64,000 bases of DNA from Breviolum minutum Mf 1.05b.01 (Eukaryota > Sar > Dinophyceae > Suessiales > Symbiodiniaceae). The translations under genes were made by a program, and so were the position numbers. The stretch covers positions 1,145 through 65,144 of the forward strand of contig DF240739.1 of the NCBI GenBank assembly GCA_000507305.1. Direction: 5' to 3'. The notes below the pieces were generated by a model. It had not been told where the DNA came from. It searched no databases and saw only the letters and a list, made by a program, of their open reading frames with translations. Shown piece by piece: positions 50,491 through 61,600 of the stretch (positions are counted from its first letter, which is position 1; every line of letters begins with the position of its first letter).

Positions 50491-52194
50491 GTACTTTTGT
50501 GTGTGTATCATTGTTTCAAATCAGTTTCATATGTTTTTCTTTTTTGATTTTAATGATCTAAGATCGAATCAGAAGAGATTGCCCTGACTGCCAGGACTTC
50601 TTGGGAATGACAGCAGAAGATTGGAATGAGCTGGAGGGTATCGAGGATGAGGATGTTTACACCGGAAATTTCAGCCGGGAAGTGTTGTGACTGTAGAGAA
50701 TTGGAAGGGTCCATTATCCTTCGTGAGGATTGCAAATAGTGGTTTTTGCCCTTCCTTTGGGTGGTATGTTTGCTAACATAGTTTTGATATTACTATCATT
50801 TGTTCATTTCTCTAAAGATCGTTTACTACCCTGGAAGAGGGTGAATAAGATTCATAGTCGATTGACAAAGGTGCTTTTGACTGACATACTTATCTAAATT
50901 TGATATGCCCTGAAATACAAAAGGAACAATCGCAGTTTTTGAAATCATCGTTTGTTCAAGCACGTTTTTGTTGCCTTTGTTGGTATTTTCGGGGCGTACA
51001 CTGTTGGTATTTGACATTCATGTCCTTCGTTTCTGGGCATACTTCCGGCAGGAAGCAGAGGATATTGAAGATGACGCAACAGAGGCGCGATGGCAAGAGT
51101 TTCGGACCATGTACCAGATTGGCGATGAAACTTTGTCGAAACGTAATGCTGGGGTGGTGGGGTCACCCGGCCCCTGGAAGACCCGGGAAATAATCGAAGT
51201 GCTGTTTTTGTTTTCTGATGCTAAACTTTGTCACTTCAGGATTTAATTGTAAGGGACCTTTTCAATTTCTACGGGGGAGGCTAGTTCTGGCATATTCTGG
51301 CAATGGTGACAATATGGACTGCTAGGATCAAAGAAAAAGTCATCAAGCTGCGGGAGGTTGTTTTGAGGAAACCATTTTTACCTGACCTACATCTATATGT
51401 TGAAAACTACCAACGTTGGGCCCGATGTACCGTATTTTTCTTCTTGCACACTCAACAATGACTCCGTATTGACCTATTGTTTGTTAAAAAATCATTTCAT
51501 ATAGGTAGAACTTACCCAAACTACTTATGGTTCACACCTTTTGCCTTATGTTACCAACCGAAAGAAGGTGCATATATATATATATGCGTATATGTGTATA
51601 CTTCTGGATATCGCCAGGGTAAACAGGATATAGGTACCCGGGGACTCCCTTCAGAAATTCTTAGCTGCACTGGCGGTGAAGAGAAGACATGTTCGAATGA
51701 AAAGGGTGGGCTTGGTAGTATATAATCACCAGATGGGCAGGTTATTAGCAGCTTATATACCATGCAGGTATAGTGCTTGCCTTCGTTCGGGGATTATACA
51801 ATCCCTATACCACCTATCACCAGAACCAGAATAGTCCGTTGAAGTTCTTGAGTCTAAGGAAAGGATGATTGACGCATCTGACAGTGACCATGTTGAAGAA
51901 ATCTACGGCTTATTGAATCTTGGTTTGCAAGGTCGCTTTGTTTTTTAGTCAAGAATTTATGTCAACAACCTATGATATCCTACGCATCGACGCATCGTGG
52001 TTACAAAAAAATTGGACCTCCAAGATGACTGGCTATCTTCATGGAATTCCTTAATGTTATTGTAAACGATGAATATAGGCTTTCTCTACAACCGGGAGGT
52101 CAGTTGGTCAAGTTGCTGGCACTCGCAACTCCTAGGGAATTCCATGGAATTCTGGAATGCAAAATGGCCACCATTTGTTTGTCAGGACTATTAG
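50431..52194 (+). CDS. gene G: unrecognised protein with well-phased exons
   Basis: Exons 50431-50490, 50563-50681, 51052-51142, 51285-51431, 51655-51714, 51835-51931 and 52079-52194 give most joins in phase. Features are a CPDC motif, an acidic stretch (NELEGIEDEDVYTGN, EAEDIEDDATEARW) and a basic helix-rich part (IKEKVIKLREVVLRKP, VKRRHVRMKRVGL). The last exon ends with TAG at 52192-52194. The join 51142 to 51285 is not in phase; a short exon after CACTTCAG at 51240 may lie between. No family recognised; the start lies upstream of 50431. Confidence 0.55.
50563..50681 (+). CDS. gene G exon with CPDC motif
   Basis: The acceptor is ATGATCTAAG and the donor is GAA|GTGTTG. It reads RRDCPDCQDFLGMTAEDWNE then an acidic run. 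Confidence 0.6.
51052..51142 (+). CDS. gene G exon
   Basis: The acceptor is ACTTCCGGCAG and the donor is AAAC|GTAATG. It reads EDDATEARWQEFRTMYQIG. Confidence 0.6.
51285..51431 (+). CDS. gene G exon
   Basis: The acceptor is GGAGGCTAG and the donor is ACC|GTATTT. It reads MVTIWTARIKEKVIKLREVV then PDLHLYVENYQRW. The open frame is too regular to be chance. Confidence 0.6.
51655..51714 (+). CDS. gene G exon before an introner
   Basis: The acceptor is CCCTTCAG and the donor is TTG|GTAGTA. Twenty codons read KFLAALAVKRRHVRMKRVGL. Confidence 0.6.
51715..51834. mobile_element. family 6 element occupying a whole intron
   Basis: It starts GTAGTATATAATCACCAGAT and ends with CCACCTATCACCAGAACCAG plus AATAG. 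At 120 bases it fills the intron between two phase-0 exons of gene G. Confidence 0.75.
51835..51931 (+). CDS. gene G exon after an introner
   Basis: It reads SVEVLESKERMIDASDSDHV then EEIYGLLNLGLQ, in phase with 51714. The donor is CAAG|GTCGCT. Confidence 0.6.
52079..52194 (+). CDS. gene G last exon
   Basis: The acceptor is GAATATAG. It reads FLYNREVSWSSCWHSQLLGN and ends VCQDY with TAG, in the phase needed. Another open frame overlaps it. Confidence 0.5.
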
Positions 52195-52527
52195 GAAGTC
52201 ATGGTGAAAGATCATACTCTCCAATGCTGGCTAGAACATCCACCTCATCATATGTATAGACAAATATCCGAATGTAGATACATGTATTTACAGCTGTTTA
52301 TGGGCGTATATTTTTGTAACATATGTACTTATAACTTTTCATTTTAGATTATATATATGATATATGTATTTTTTGCAATATGGAGATGTTTCCAGCCGAC
52401 TGAACAGCTTGTTTCAAGGGCTGGTCACAGTGTCACCCTTTGGTTCAGGTGGTCCCAGAAAACGCTCCTGTTAGATTTGTTAATCAGGGTGGTGTGATAT
52501 ATTTATATATATATATATACATATATC

Positions 52528-52634
52528 TAGGTGGTGGTTTCAAAGAAAACATATGTTCACCCTTACTACTGGTGAAATGATCGAATTTGACGAGCATATT
52601 TTTCTAAATGGTTTGGGTTGAAACCACCAACTAG
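52528..52634. mobile_element. family 1 introner-like element
   Basis: Runs from CTAGGTGGTGGTTTCAAA to TTGAAACCACCAACTAG. Confidence 0.85.
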
Positions 52635-52867
52635 ATACCTGTGCGCCTTCATGGGAATACAAGGGGCCCACCCCCAATGCCACCCAGGCAAAGGAAATAA
52701 GGCCTTGATGGCATCATGGCTGATTAGATAATCCCTTCATGGAAGGTTGGCATTGGGCATTTGGGGACTGGCCCCTTAGATTCCCATGAAAGGCACTTGA
52801 AAATGTTTCCTTCTCAAAATGACGCCGTAGTGCTGATTACAGCCCCAACTTGTTTCGTTTGTGTCAG

Positions 52868-52953
52868 TTCCTTCACATTTTTGTGCACCGGATGATGTTT
52901 CTTTAGTTCATGTGTGGCCTACCAACGATATTTCCGGCGTTTTGGAGCTGTAG
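52868..52953 (+). CDS. exon candidate
   Basis: The acceptor is GTTTGTGTCAG. It reads PSHFCAPDDVSLVHVWPTND then ISGVLEL and TAG. Confidence 0.45.
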
Positions 52954-55900
52954 ATGATGCGTGTTGCAATCTGGAAACTATTTATTGTTGCTATGTTCAT
53001 CACTCTTCGTTATTGAAAAAATAATTGACAGAGGATGATATATTTTCCTTAGTTATTTTTAGGGTGGACAAATGTTGGTTTGTAATTGGATTAGGTATAT
53101 ACCCAAGTTTTTTCCAATCCTGACCCTTTTAAACCTTGAGCCCATGACGCGGTTCAACTATGGTAAGCACCCCTCAGGACAGATGCTCAACCCTTACAGT
53201 CGCCGAAGATTGACAAAAATGATTGGATTTATAGTCGGGCAGTGAGTGCTTTGTGTAGAGGCCACTTGGACTAACAGGCCTAGGTGGCGGTTTCAGATAT
53301 CTTTTATTTTCACCCTGGATCCTTGGGGGAATGATCCAATTTGACCAATCTTTTGCAAATGGGTTGAAACCACCAACCAGAGGCTTAAGGCGTTTGGAAT
53401 GATGAATTGAGGTGGGATCCTGCCATATTTTATCTTGTGGAATGAGAGTTTGGTAGATGCAAGTTGAAGGACTTGCATACTTCACAAGTTTGGTAGATGA
53501 TCAATTTGTTTAGTTTCGACAACTTCCATTCCAATCAGGACTTGACAATTAGCCAATTAGTAAACAGTTTGATGGTGATCCAAGGACAAAAGGGAAACGC
53601 TCTTGAAACATGTTTTGATGATTTTTCCCAAAAAACTGTGCTACATACTCGGGGAAGTTCTAGCTGCAAGAAGACCCTCCTAGATGATTCAAATAAGTTA
53701 GATACTGGATTTAATAGAGGTTTTTGTTGGTCCTACCCAGTTTTACAGTTTTTTTCAGAAAATCACACCCCATGCAGCCATGTCTTTGACGTTGATTTGG
53801 TCACTTCAAAAAGTTGGTGGGCCCATGTCGGCCCCAATATTTGATGGTTAGATACAACTATCCATGGGAGCCCACAACCTGCATATTTAGAGGTTATAAC
53901 CCATATATACGGGGTTTCAAACCTTCATTTTTCATGGTTTTGGGGTCCAAGGGATTCAGGTATTTTTCTGGTCACCAATGGTTTGCTTTGATTTTGTTGC
54001 TACCCTTTGAGACTCTGAGGTTCAGCAATTTCGTTGGTGAATCCTCTAAAAAAACCTCCTGAACACCTTTAAATGTAGAGGTATGACTGGAGTTTCCTAA
54101 GACGCCAAGACCATGAAAAATGGAGGGTTTGAAGCCCAAAAACTATATATGTCATCAACTTATCATTGATAACTGGTTAAGCAACATAGAGATTGTCATC
54201 AGGAGTTGCGGTTGTGACAATCGTCCCTACACTTGGTAAATGGGGGTAGAATGCTTTGACAAATCAAACAACCAGTCACCAAAAGTTTCAGGTACGAGTA
54301 CCAGCAACGCAGGTACTCGACCTTATAAGGCTATTTTTGGGGGACGGGTTTTCCCTTACATAAGCCTTACTAATACAGCTCATATAGGTGAGTACGTACC
54401 TCCATTTTAGGTACACCCTGGAAGATTAACGGCTGGAACCTATAAAATTACCCATGAAAAGAAAGGAACATGATCTGAACCAAACCTCCATGAGGACATG
54501 TTCCATGTTAATCTTCAGGGCTGTACCTGAGATGTTTAAAGTGAACCAGTTCCCTTCAAAATTGAAACCCTCTCACTTAGATGTCCCAGGAAGTTAGTAA
54601 AATGGGTTAGTACACCCCATATTTACCCCATTTTTTTAAGTGGGTTATTACCAGGTTACTAACCCATTGATCCTAATTTCCTGGGACATCCAAGCAGGGT
54701 TCCCATGGTTTTTTGGTCCGGTCCAAATGATCACAGCAAAGGCTTTCAACTGGATCGTGCCATGAAACTCTTCGAGGACGGCGGGGACGGGAAATGTCAA
54801 GCAGTGCCAGGTTTTTATTGCAGGTTGGCAGGTTGAAAACAGTGCAAGGTGGAAAACTATGCAAAAACATTTGGAGATTTTTTTTCTAGACATTTTGTTG
54901 AAATCATGTTGAGATATGTTGAATTTAGGTCATACCGGTTTTACTTGATTGGGAAAAGACAAAGAAATCATAGAAACCAGAAAGCACACATTTTGGGTAG
55001 GGTCGCTTTAAAGTGAACTGCCAAGAAAGAATAGATGCTACGGTGAAGAGTGGCCTCACTGGTTATGATGGTAAGGATCATTTTTGAACAAGCAGTACAA
55101 ATTGCTGACTATTTTCTTTGGTATAACAACCAGTCTCACACGGTGACAGAGACGAATGTTTGAGAGGGTATAACAACCAATGCCTCCAAATGGTGAACCT
55201 TCTTTGATTAAGAGTACTTCACACAGAATATGCATGAATATGCCAGATTAATAGTAACTTTAAGTACTAAATCGATTCCTATACTCCAAATCAACAATGA
55301 CTTTTGTTACCACCTTCCATTTTCACTTTCTTTAGATCCCAAATTTCGGTCTAAACCGATTTTCCATTTGGGATCACACCAACTCCTTGGTGATCTCCCA
55401 ACTCCCATGGCCAGGAGATGGGTCATCATAGCCTCCAACGGACCTTGTTTTCTTTCTCCGCTTTGGCGAGCAGCTGTGCCGATGTGACATGCTGGCAGCA
55501 GGCCTTGCAGTTCTTGGACGTGACGGCATTGATACTCGGGGAAGCGAAAAAAATCATGCACTTCAAACGTGAAGCTACGTGTGATGTATGTGTGTGACAA
55601 GGAAATACAACATAGAATGATTTCAAGTATAACGGTGGGAAGTATGTGCATATCAAATGTATATTATATACATGGGTTGCACATGGTATATATTGTTACG
55701 CATGAGTAACATGGCAAAGTTCCAAAGCATTGTTCGATCATTGTATGTGATTCATGGCAAAGCACAATGTGAAACAGTATTGAACGCTATATATTCGCTG
55801 TACATCCAATCACAGTTTGTGTTTTGCCTTCTTTTGCTGGTACTCTGACGCTAATTGCCATTGTGTGTGTTTTTTTTTCAGAAAATAGCCGACCTCCTTT

Positions 55901-57830
55901 TTCAAAGCCACTCGAGGGCTGTAGATTTACTTCTCTATACTTCCATGCTGTGTTTATTAGGCCAACCAATAGGCCGACCATTAGCACCTGAAAATGGATG
56001 GTTGGAAGACGATCGTTTCCTTCTGGGATGGCGCAACCTGGCAGGTGCGGGTGCGAACCTGTATGTTAGTTTCAGGGAGTGTGTCCTTGTAGATATGCCA
56101 AGGAGAGATGTTCCCTTTTACAATGGCATCATTTGGGCCTTGGGTCGTGGAAATGAGTGGCAACAAGCCATGGAATTTCCACGTTTAATGCGGATGGAGT
56201 CCTTTCGACCTAGTACTGTTGCTTGGAAGTTGAAGGTGGAGCAGTGGAGCAAGTCGGCGGTTGGTTGTGGTAGCACCATGTAGCACCTATAAATGTACAT
56301 ACAGTATACTAATAGAACTATATAGATATATAAGCCATAGGATCCATGGGACTGGTATATTTACCTACATGAATGGTTGATTCTTTAAAGGTACATGTAT
56401 ACGTAAATATACTGTTCGTCCCATGGATCCAATGGGTGAACCAGGTGATTTTGTTGGGAGGGATTCATGATGTAAATACGATAGACATCTGGGGTGGGAT
56501 GGGTCAGTCTGATGGGGTTTATGGTGAATCAATTGCAAAAAATCAGGGGAGTGTACAGATTCAACTGATTGGAAAAACCTATGGGTGTTTCCGAAAATAG
56601 GTGTTTTTCTCCCAAATCATCCATTTTCAATAGGATGTTCCATTATTATTTTCACCATCCATTTTGGGGTATCCGTATCCCTGTTTTTGGAAACACCCTT
56701 ATCCCTTATCAATCCACTAGGCTTGTTGGATTGCGGTGGAGTTTTGAGCACTCTAATGCGATATCTGGATATCCATGCAACAAAAATATCTTCAACAAAC
56801 ATCAATTGCTGTTTTTGATGAATGGTGGAGTTTCCCTTGTAAGTCCATTCTTAAAATTCGTTTTTTAAGAAACTTACATTTTCATGGATTGATTGCGATT
56901 CAGGTCACTTTGAACATTTTGCTCACCACTGCTATCGCCTCGCGTACATCACCTGCTTGTCAATCTTTGATGAAGACTATGACAACCACATCCAGAGGGA
57001 GGAAGTATGTGCCAGATCAAGTGACTGTAGCTGGGCCCATCCCAAGAAGATTCTGGAGGGGATCCTGGTGTGAGCAGGGTTAGTAGATTGAATATGCTTG
57101 AAATGTCATGAAGAGTTTGATTGGAATCCTACCATGATACCCGGGTTGTGTGGCCGTGCTTTTCACGTGAGTGCGACTCCTCCAAATCATTGTAGGAATG
57201 ATGATTTTTGGTAGGAAACTGCCAGTTTCTTGTTTTGGTGGATTCCCCTAATGTTTGAGGCATCCGGTTATCCGCTGCCCCATATAACCAAGGCTCAAAA
57301 TGTTCGCCGTCCCAAAAAATCTTACTTCTGTGGGTGAGGCCAAGTGGTCGAGATTTATGTAGGTCTAAAGATGCAGGATTGATAGCGTTGGTCATATCTA
57401 CATTGTTGTTGTTACTTTTAACTGTATAACCCATGGCTGCAAATAGACATAAGGGGATGAACCGCTAAGCCCCTATGGTAGAGATCCTCAGATTTGCCCA
57501 GCGCAGGAATTTCTTTGGGATGTTTAGCTATTTGAGCAGTGAAACAAGAAGCACCCTGGGGATCAAGGCTATATAGGGGATGAAACCCTGCTCAGTTGTA
57601 TAGGGTTCATCAAGAAACCATTGAATAAGGATCGCTATTAACCAACCAACGAAATCCGATGGGATAGAGGGTATCTTGTTTTGTTCAATGTTGCTTTCCA
57701 TGGTTCACCTTTGGTTGTTTTTTTAGCTTGGTATTAGATGTGTTCATAGAATTTGACTTCACTGCATTCCTACCGGCATATGACTGTACTACTCCTTTAT
57801 ATCGGGTTCATTACATGCATTTTGATGATG
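52868..57830 (+). CDS. gene I: PPR-type exons, gene structure unresolved
   Basis: Exons 54695, 55415 and 56093 carry PPR-like helices (FQLDRAMKLFEDGGDG, CWQQALQFLDV, NGIIWALGRGNEWQQAM). Others (52868, 53539, 56904, 57738) are clearly coding but unrecognised. Only some joins fit in phase (54810 to 55035), so more than one gene may be present. Role by family: organelle RNA binding. Confidence 0.5.
53279..53380. mobile_element. family 1 introner-like element
   Basis: Runs from CCTAGGTGGCGGTTTCAG to TTGAAACCACCAACCAG, core GGATCCTTGGGGG. Confidence 0.85.
53539..53719 (+). CDS. exon candidate
   Basis: The acceptor is TTCCAATCAG and the donor is AGAG|GTTTTT. Sixty open codons include LVNSLMVIQGQKGNALETC and SSSCKKTLLDDSNKLDTG. 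Confidence 0.5.
54409..54531. mobile_element. family 11 inverted-repeat element
   Basis: GGTACACCCTGGAAGATTAAC is mirrored by GTTAATCTTCAGGGCTGTACC. Confidence 0.85.
54580..54694. mobile_element. family 4 element ending at an exon
   Basis: AGATGTCCCAGGAAGTTAGT is mirrored by CTAATTTCCTGGGACATCCAAG. The last AG is the apparent acceptor of the PPR exon. Confidence 0.8.
54695..54810 (+). CDS. gene I exon, PPR motif
   Basis: It reads GPNDHSKGFQLDRAMKLFED then GGDGKCQAVP; donor CCAG|GTTTTT. Confidence 0.6.
55035..55070 (+). CDS. gene I micro-exon
   Basis: The acceptor is AAGAATAG and the donor is GATG|GTAAGG. It reads ATVKSGLTGYD in phase with 54810. Confidence 0.45.
55415..55519 (+). CDS. gene I exon, PPR motif
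   Basis: The acceptor is CCATGGCCAG and the donor is GAC|GTGACG. It reads FSFSALASSCADVTCWQQAL then QFLD. The frame stays open to 55600. Confidence 0.6.
55985..56080. mobile_element. family 9 element inside an open frame
   Basis: GCACCTGAAAATGGATGGTTGG with arms completed by AACCTGTATGTTAGTTTCAGGG. It carries no stop in the frame used by the next exon. Confidence 0.75.
56093..56283 (+). CDS. gene I exon, clear PPR motif
   Basis: The acceptor is GTGTCCTTGTAG. It reads DVPFYNGIIWALGRGNEWQQ then AMEFPRLMRMESFRPSTVAW, a full PPR unit. It is open to TAG at 56281, with a GT donor at 56270 as an alternative. Confidence 0.7.
56336..56434. mobile_element. family 3 inverted-repeat element
   Basis: CATAGGATCCATGGGACTGG is mirrored by CGTCCCATGGATCCAATGGG. 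Confidence 0.85.
56583..56698. mobile_element. family 2 inverted-repeat element
   Basis: GGGTGTTTCCGAAAATAGGTG is mirrored by CCCTGTTTTTGGAAACACCC. Its first GT could serve as a donor for an open frame ending QIQLIGKTYG. Confidence 0.9.
56904..57067 (+). CDS. gene I exon, unrecognised
   Basis: The acceptor is TTGCGATTCAG and the donor is CTG|GTGTGA. It reads HFEHFAHHCYRLAYITCLSI then DEDYDNHIQREEVC. His- and Cys-rich; another frame is also open. Confidence 0.6.
57738..57830 (+). CDS. gene I exon, unrecognised
   Basis: The acceptor is GGTATTAG and the donor is GATG|GTAAGC. It reads VFIEFDFTAFLPAYDCTTPL then YRVHYMHFDD. Confidence 0.6.
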
Positions 57831-58436
57831 GTAAGCATGTTAATGGACATATATAGTAGAATTTTCCCTGGATGTTGAACACTACTAGACATTTGGTTTT
57901 CAAAGGTTCCCCATGAAATGTTTACTCCGATGACATTGGTTGACTGTCCGGTGTGGTTGTGTCAAGCTGTGTAACCATTGATTGACTGAAATCATGTCCT
58001 CTTGGTGCTTTTCTTTAAAGTAATCTCTACTAAAGGTGAAGATGAGCGGTCAGTGTTGTATTGTTTTCGATCAATTTTTTTACATCAGTCATATAGGAGT
58101 TGGAAGTACCAATGTAGATAATCCAGTTCTTGCTTTGACTGAAAAAACATATTATCGACGTTGCCAAAAAAAACAGTTCAATGGTGGGTTTGAGGTTGTT
58201 TTTTTGGAGTGATGTTGGGATTTTTCGGGGTCCACCATAATCACCTTGTTACATGAGATTGTTTTTCTTGGTGATGCAGGGTTTCTCCAATTGTTTAGGG
58301 TTGTTTCAAGTGATGATAGCAAACCCCGGTTTTGCATAGAAAACTTCCAACCCACTTGGACGTGACACCAACTCTGAGGTGGGTTTGATGAATCAAATGA
58401 GGCATTTGAGGCTCTAGGATTTTTCAGGGATCATTA

Positions 58437-58572
58437 AAATGAGACCAGATGTTTGGACATATCAAACTTGATGCAAGGATATAATGGAGAATTTTCAGGG
58501 ATATGCTTTTAATAAGATAGTGCCTTGTTTGGGATGGTGTCATATAATGACCCCTTGTCTTTTTTGGGGCAG
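58437..58572. mobile_element. family 10 element ending at an exon
   Basis: Contains GGAGAATTTTCAGGGATATG and GTGTCATATAATGACCCC, and ends at GGGGCAG, the acceptor of the next exon. Confidence 0.6.
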
Positions 58573-58614
58573 TTTTGCACATGATTCCTGATGAATTCGT
58601 TCTGCGATTTGCAA
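58573..58614 (+). CDS. gene H exon, GA donor
   Basis: It follows the family 10 element end (GGGGCAG). It reads LHMIPDEFVLRFA and would use a GA donor (GCAA|GATGAA). A second open frame overlaps. Confidence 0.35.
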
Positions 58615-61600
58615 GATGAATCGGAACAGGAGTTCTGCAAAGGGTGTCCTTGTTTTAAAATGCCACTGGGCTAGTACAACAACTGGTGGTGAAATCACCG
58701 AACTAGTTGGAATTTACCAGTGCAGCTCTGGTACCTTTCTCCAACTGTGGCTGCAAAAAATGGTGGCCAGAATTATTCAGCTTCCCCAAAGAAACTAGCA
58801 CAAATAATCACTCGGTGGTGGTTTCAAACATTGTTTATTTTTACCCGGATCCCTGAAAAAATGATTCAATTTGACTCATATTTTTCAACTGGGTTTGAAA
58901 CCACCAACCAGATCATGGTTTCCTGAGTATTTTCAAGTTATGCAAGGTGTTTTATGAATTTATGAATACACATGTGTTACAACATAACCAAAATGTAAGC
59001 AGATATGAAGAAAGATATGCCTGGCCTTCGCCTTGGAGCGGGGCATGCAACACGAGTCCTAGCTGAGCCACTGGTGACCGGTTGTTCCAACTGATTGTTT
59101 AATATAGGGATCCTTATATTGGTCTATTATAGTCCCCACGTAAATGGGTAGTATACCCGTACAACAGATGAGTTGGCTTTAACCTTGGAAGTCAAGCGGA
59201 CTATCAAGATAGTAGTTCCCAATGTTGGATAATTCAATTCAGAAAAATTCACTGAAATTCCCTACCTTAAAGATAGTCGTTGGTTTTTAGTCGTCTTTGG
59301 ACTTCCAGTGATTATATAAGGGAATTCTACTAAAGTGATCTGTGATCGAGAATAGTTTTGAAACATAATTCTGAATTCATGTCAAGATTGATGTTCAATT
59401 TTCATGAGTCCATGTAGGTGTTTCCAAAAATAGTGGTACCCCAAAACGCCCCAAAATGGTCATTTTTAGTAGGAAAACCCATGGTTGTTGGGTACCACCA
59501 TTTTAGGAAACCCCATAAACCCCCATGTGCTCAGAATTGTAGAACAGTGCAGGTTCACGGAACCAGTCCTAGTAAGACTGAACATGAAATACAAAGGATT
59601 TTGGGCTCAGTGATTCTTCATCCTCTCCCAATGAACTCCCCATCCAAATCTGCAAAACATGTCATCGACTTCATTTGCTTATAGCTCAACACCCATGTGC
59701 CTAATAAGAGGTGTTCCTCAAGGACTTCAAGGATAGTTACCAACTTGACACTCAATCCATGTCCACGTCATTTGTCGCCCGTGAAATGACGCTACCAGTG
59801 GTGGGTTAAATGGGTCAAGTTGCTTCAAACTTTCTTTTCCCCCGGAAACTGTGATATGAAAATTGCGTATGTTCAATAAGTTACTATGACTTATAGTAGA
59901 TTTAAAGGATTACATTTGATATATACATATATTCAGAAAAGTATAACAACCATGATCTTGGAGTTTATATCAAGACAATATTTTTTTTGTCGGCTTACAG
60001 GCTTACTAATTCTTTGCCACAAATAGATACAAATAAACAAACAAGTTGATAAAATAAACAAATAGATAAAGTAACACCTATCAGATCTAACTCCCAATCC
60101 CAGGACTATTGAGTCACGAAACGGTTTTTCCCTCCAACCCTCCAGGAGGTCTTTGCCGATTTCCAACCCTTTGATGGTCCTGCACCTGGTGATTACAACA
60201 CGTTGCTCGGCTCGGAAGGGAGCCATATAGTTGAGTCGGTTATTAAAGATATATATGTTTGTAACTTACAGGCAGCCATTTGATTGATTGGATGAGATGT
60301 AGCAAGTTTAATGCTGTTTTCAGTGTTACTTATACTTATTCTGCGACTTGTTTGTCAATGTTTTACTTCAATCCTTGTTTCAATTTTACTATTGTTTTCA
60401 TTTATGTCTCACTGCACACAATGACACTCACTGAACCTCAAGAGATTCGTCCTCCTAACGCGAATCAAAGCTACTTGCTGGTATATGATCCCTTAAGGCA
60501 TCATTTCAATCTTCATGTCTTCTACCAAAATTGCCCAACAAATTATATATAATAGGTGTATCAGTCGGCCATAGGCCGTAATAATATACAATTCTAGGGA
60601 TTTGTTATTTTACCTTTTCTCTCCTTTGAAAAAGTGTGAATTTGTGATGGACTTTTTGGGGGGTTGTTTTCTTCTCAACATCTTTTGAGCAGTAATCAGT
60701 TCGACCCCAGTTATTTGCTGTTTTTTTGTGCAATGACAAACTACCCACTCTTTTCCTAAGGATCATTTCATAAGCCATGAAGTAAGGATCCGGGAACCTA
60801 AACCAATGAGAATCTCATGGAATGTCATGTCAAGGGTTTGAGCATTGCTCAAATGTGCTAAATATAGTGTCTAAAACCCCCCCCCCCACACTGATCTTTA
60901 TGAAATTGGGGACAGTCATGAATTGTTCATAGGCGTTTGTATACCCTCGAATAAACTATCATGGTAACAGAAAGTGAACCTTTTGAAGATGTATCTCCTA
61001 TTCAACAGGCTTTATGTTTCAATTGCCATGTTAGTTCACCAGAAGGGTCTAACCCCCCATTGATCTTCATGTTGGTTTTTGGATGTTCATAAAGATCCCA
61101 TAGGGGTATTAAAAAAAAGGATCTCGTGAATCTCATGGGGGGATGCTGACATTTTTATGACCCATAAAATCCATATATGGTATGTTTACTTACATTTGTT
61201 AATTTTTATGGTACATGTACGTAGGTTGATATGCCAGTCCCATGGATCCTATGGGTAATAGTTTTACAGAATGTTTATCTTTAGGGATCCAATCACTAAC
61301 GTTGTCAGAGGATGATGAAGGAGTGTACAATCCTACAATCCGCGGATGGTGCCATCTTTATACCCATCGGACTGGGTATATTTAATTACTTACATTTGTT
61401 TGATTTCTTTATGATTTTCATGTAGGCAAATATACCGTTCGTCCCATGGATGCCATCTTTCAAGAAAAAACATGTTGGTCAATCTTCCCATCCCATGGAG
61501 CATCTGTGTAGGGATTTCCCGACGTCAAAATGGATTTTCTGTGTCCCAAAACAACGGATTTTTTTTCCGCTAAAACCATCGAAAATCTCCAAACTCAAGG

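Noticed and set aside
57129-57434. 101-codon minus-strand frame
   Set aside because: No splice partners, domain or coding bias; neighbouring + strand exons are better supported.
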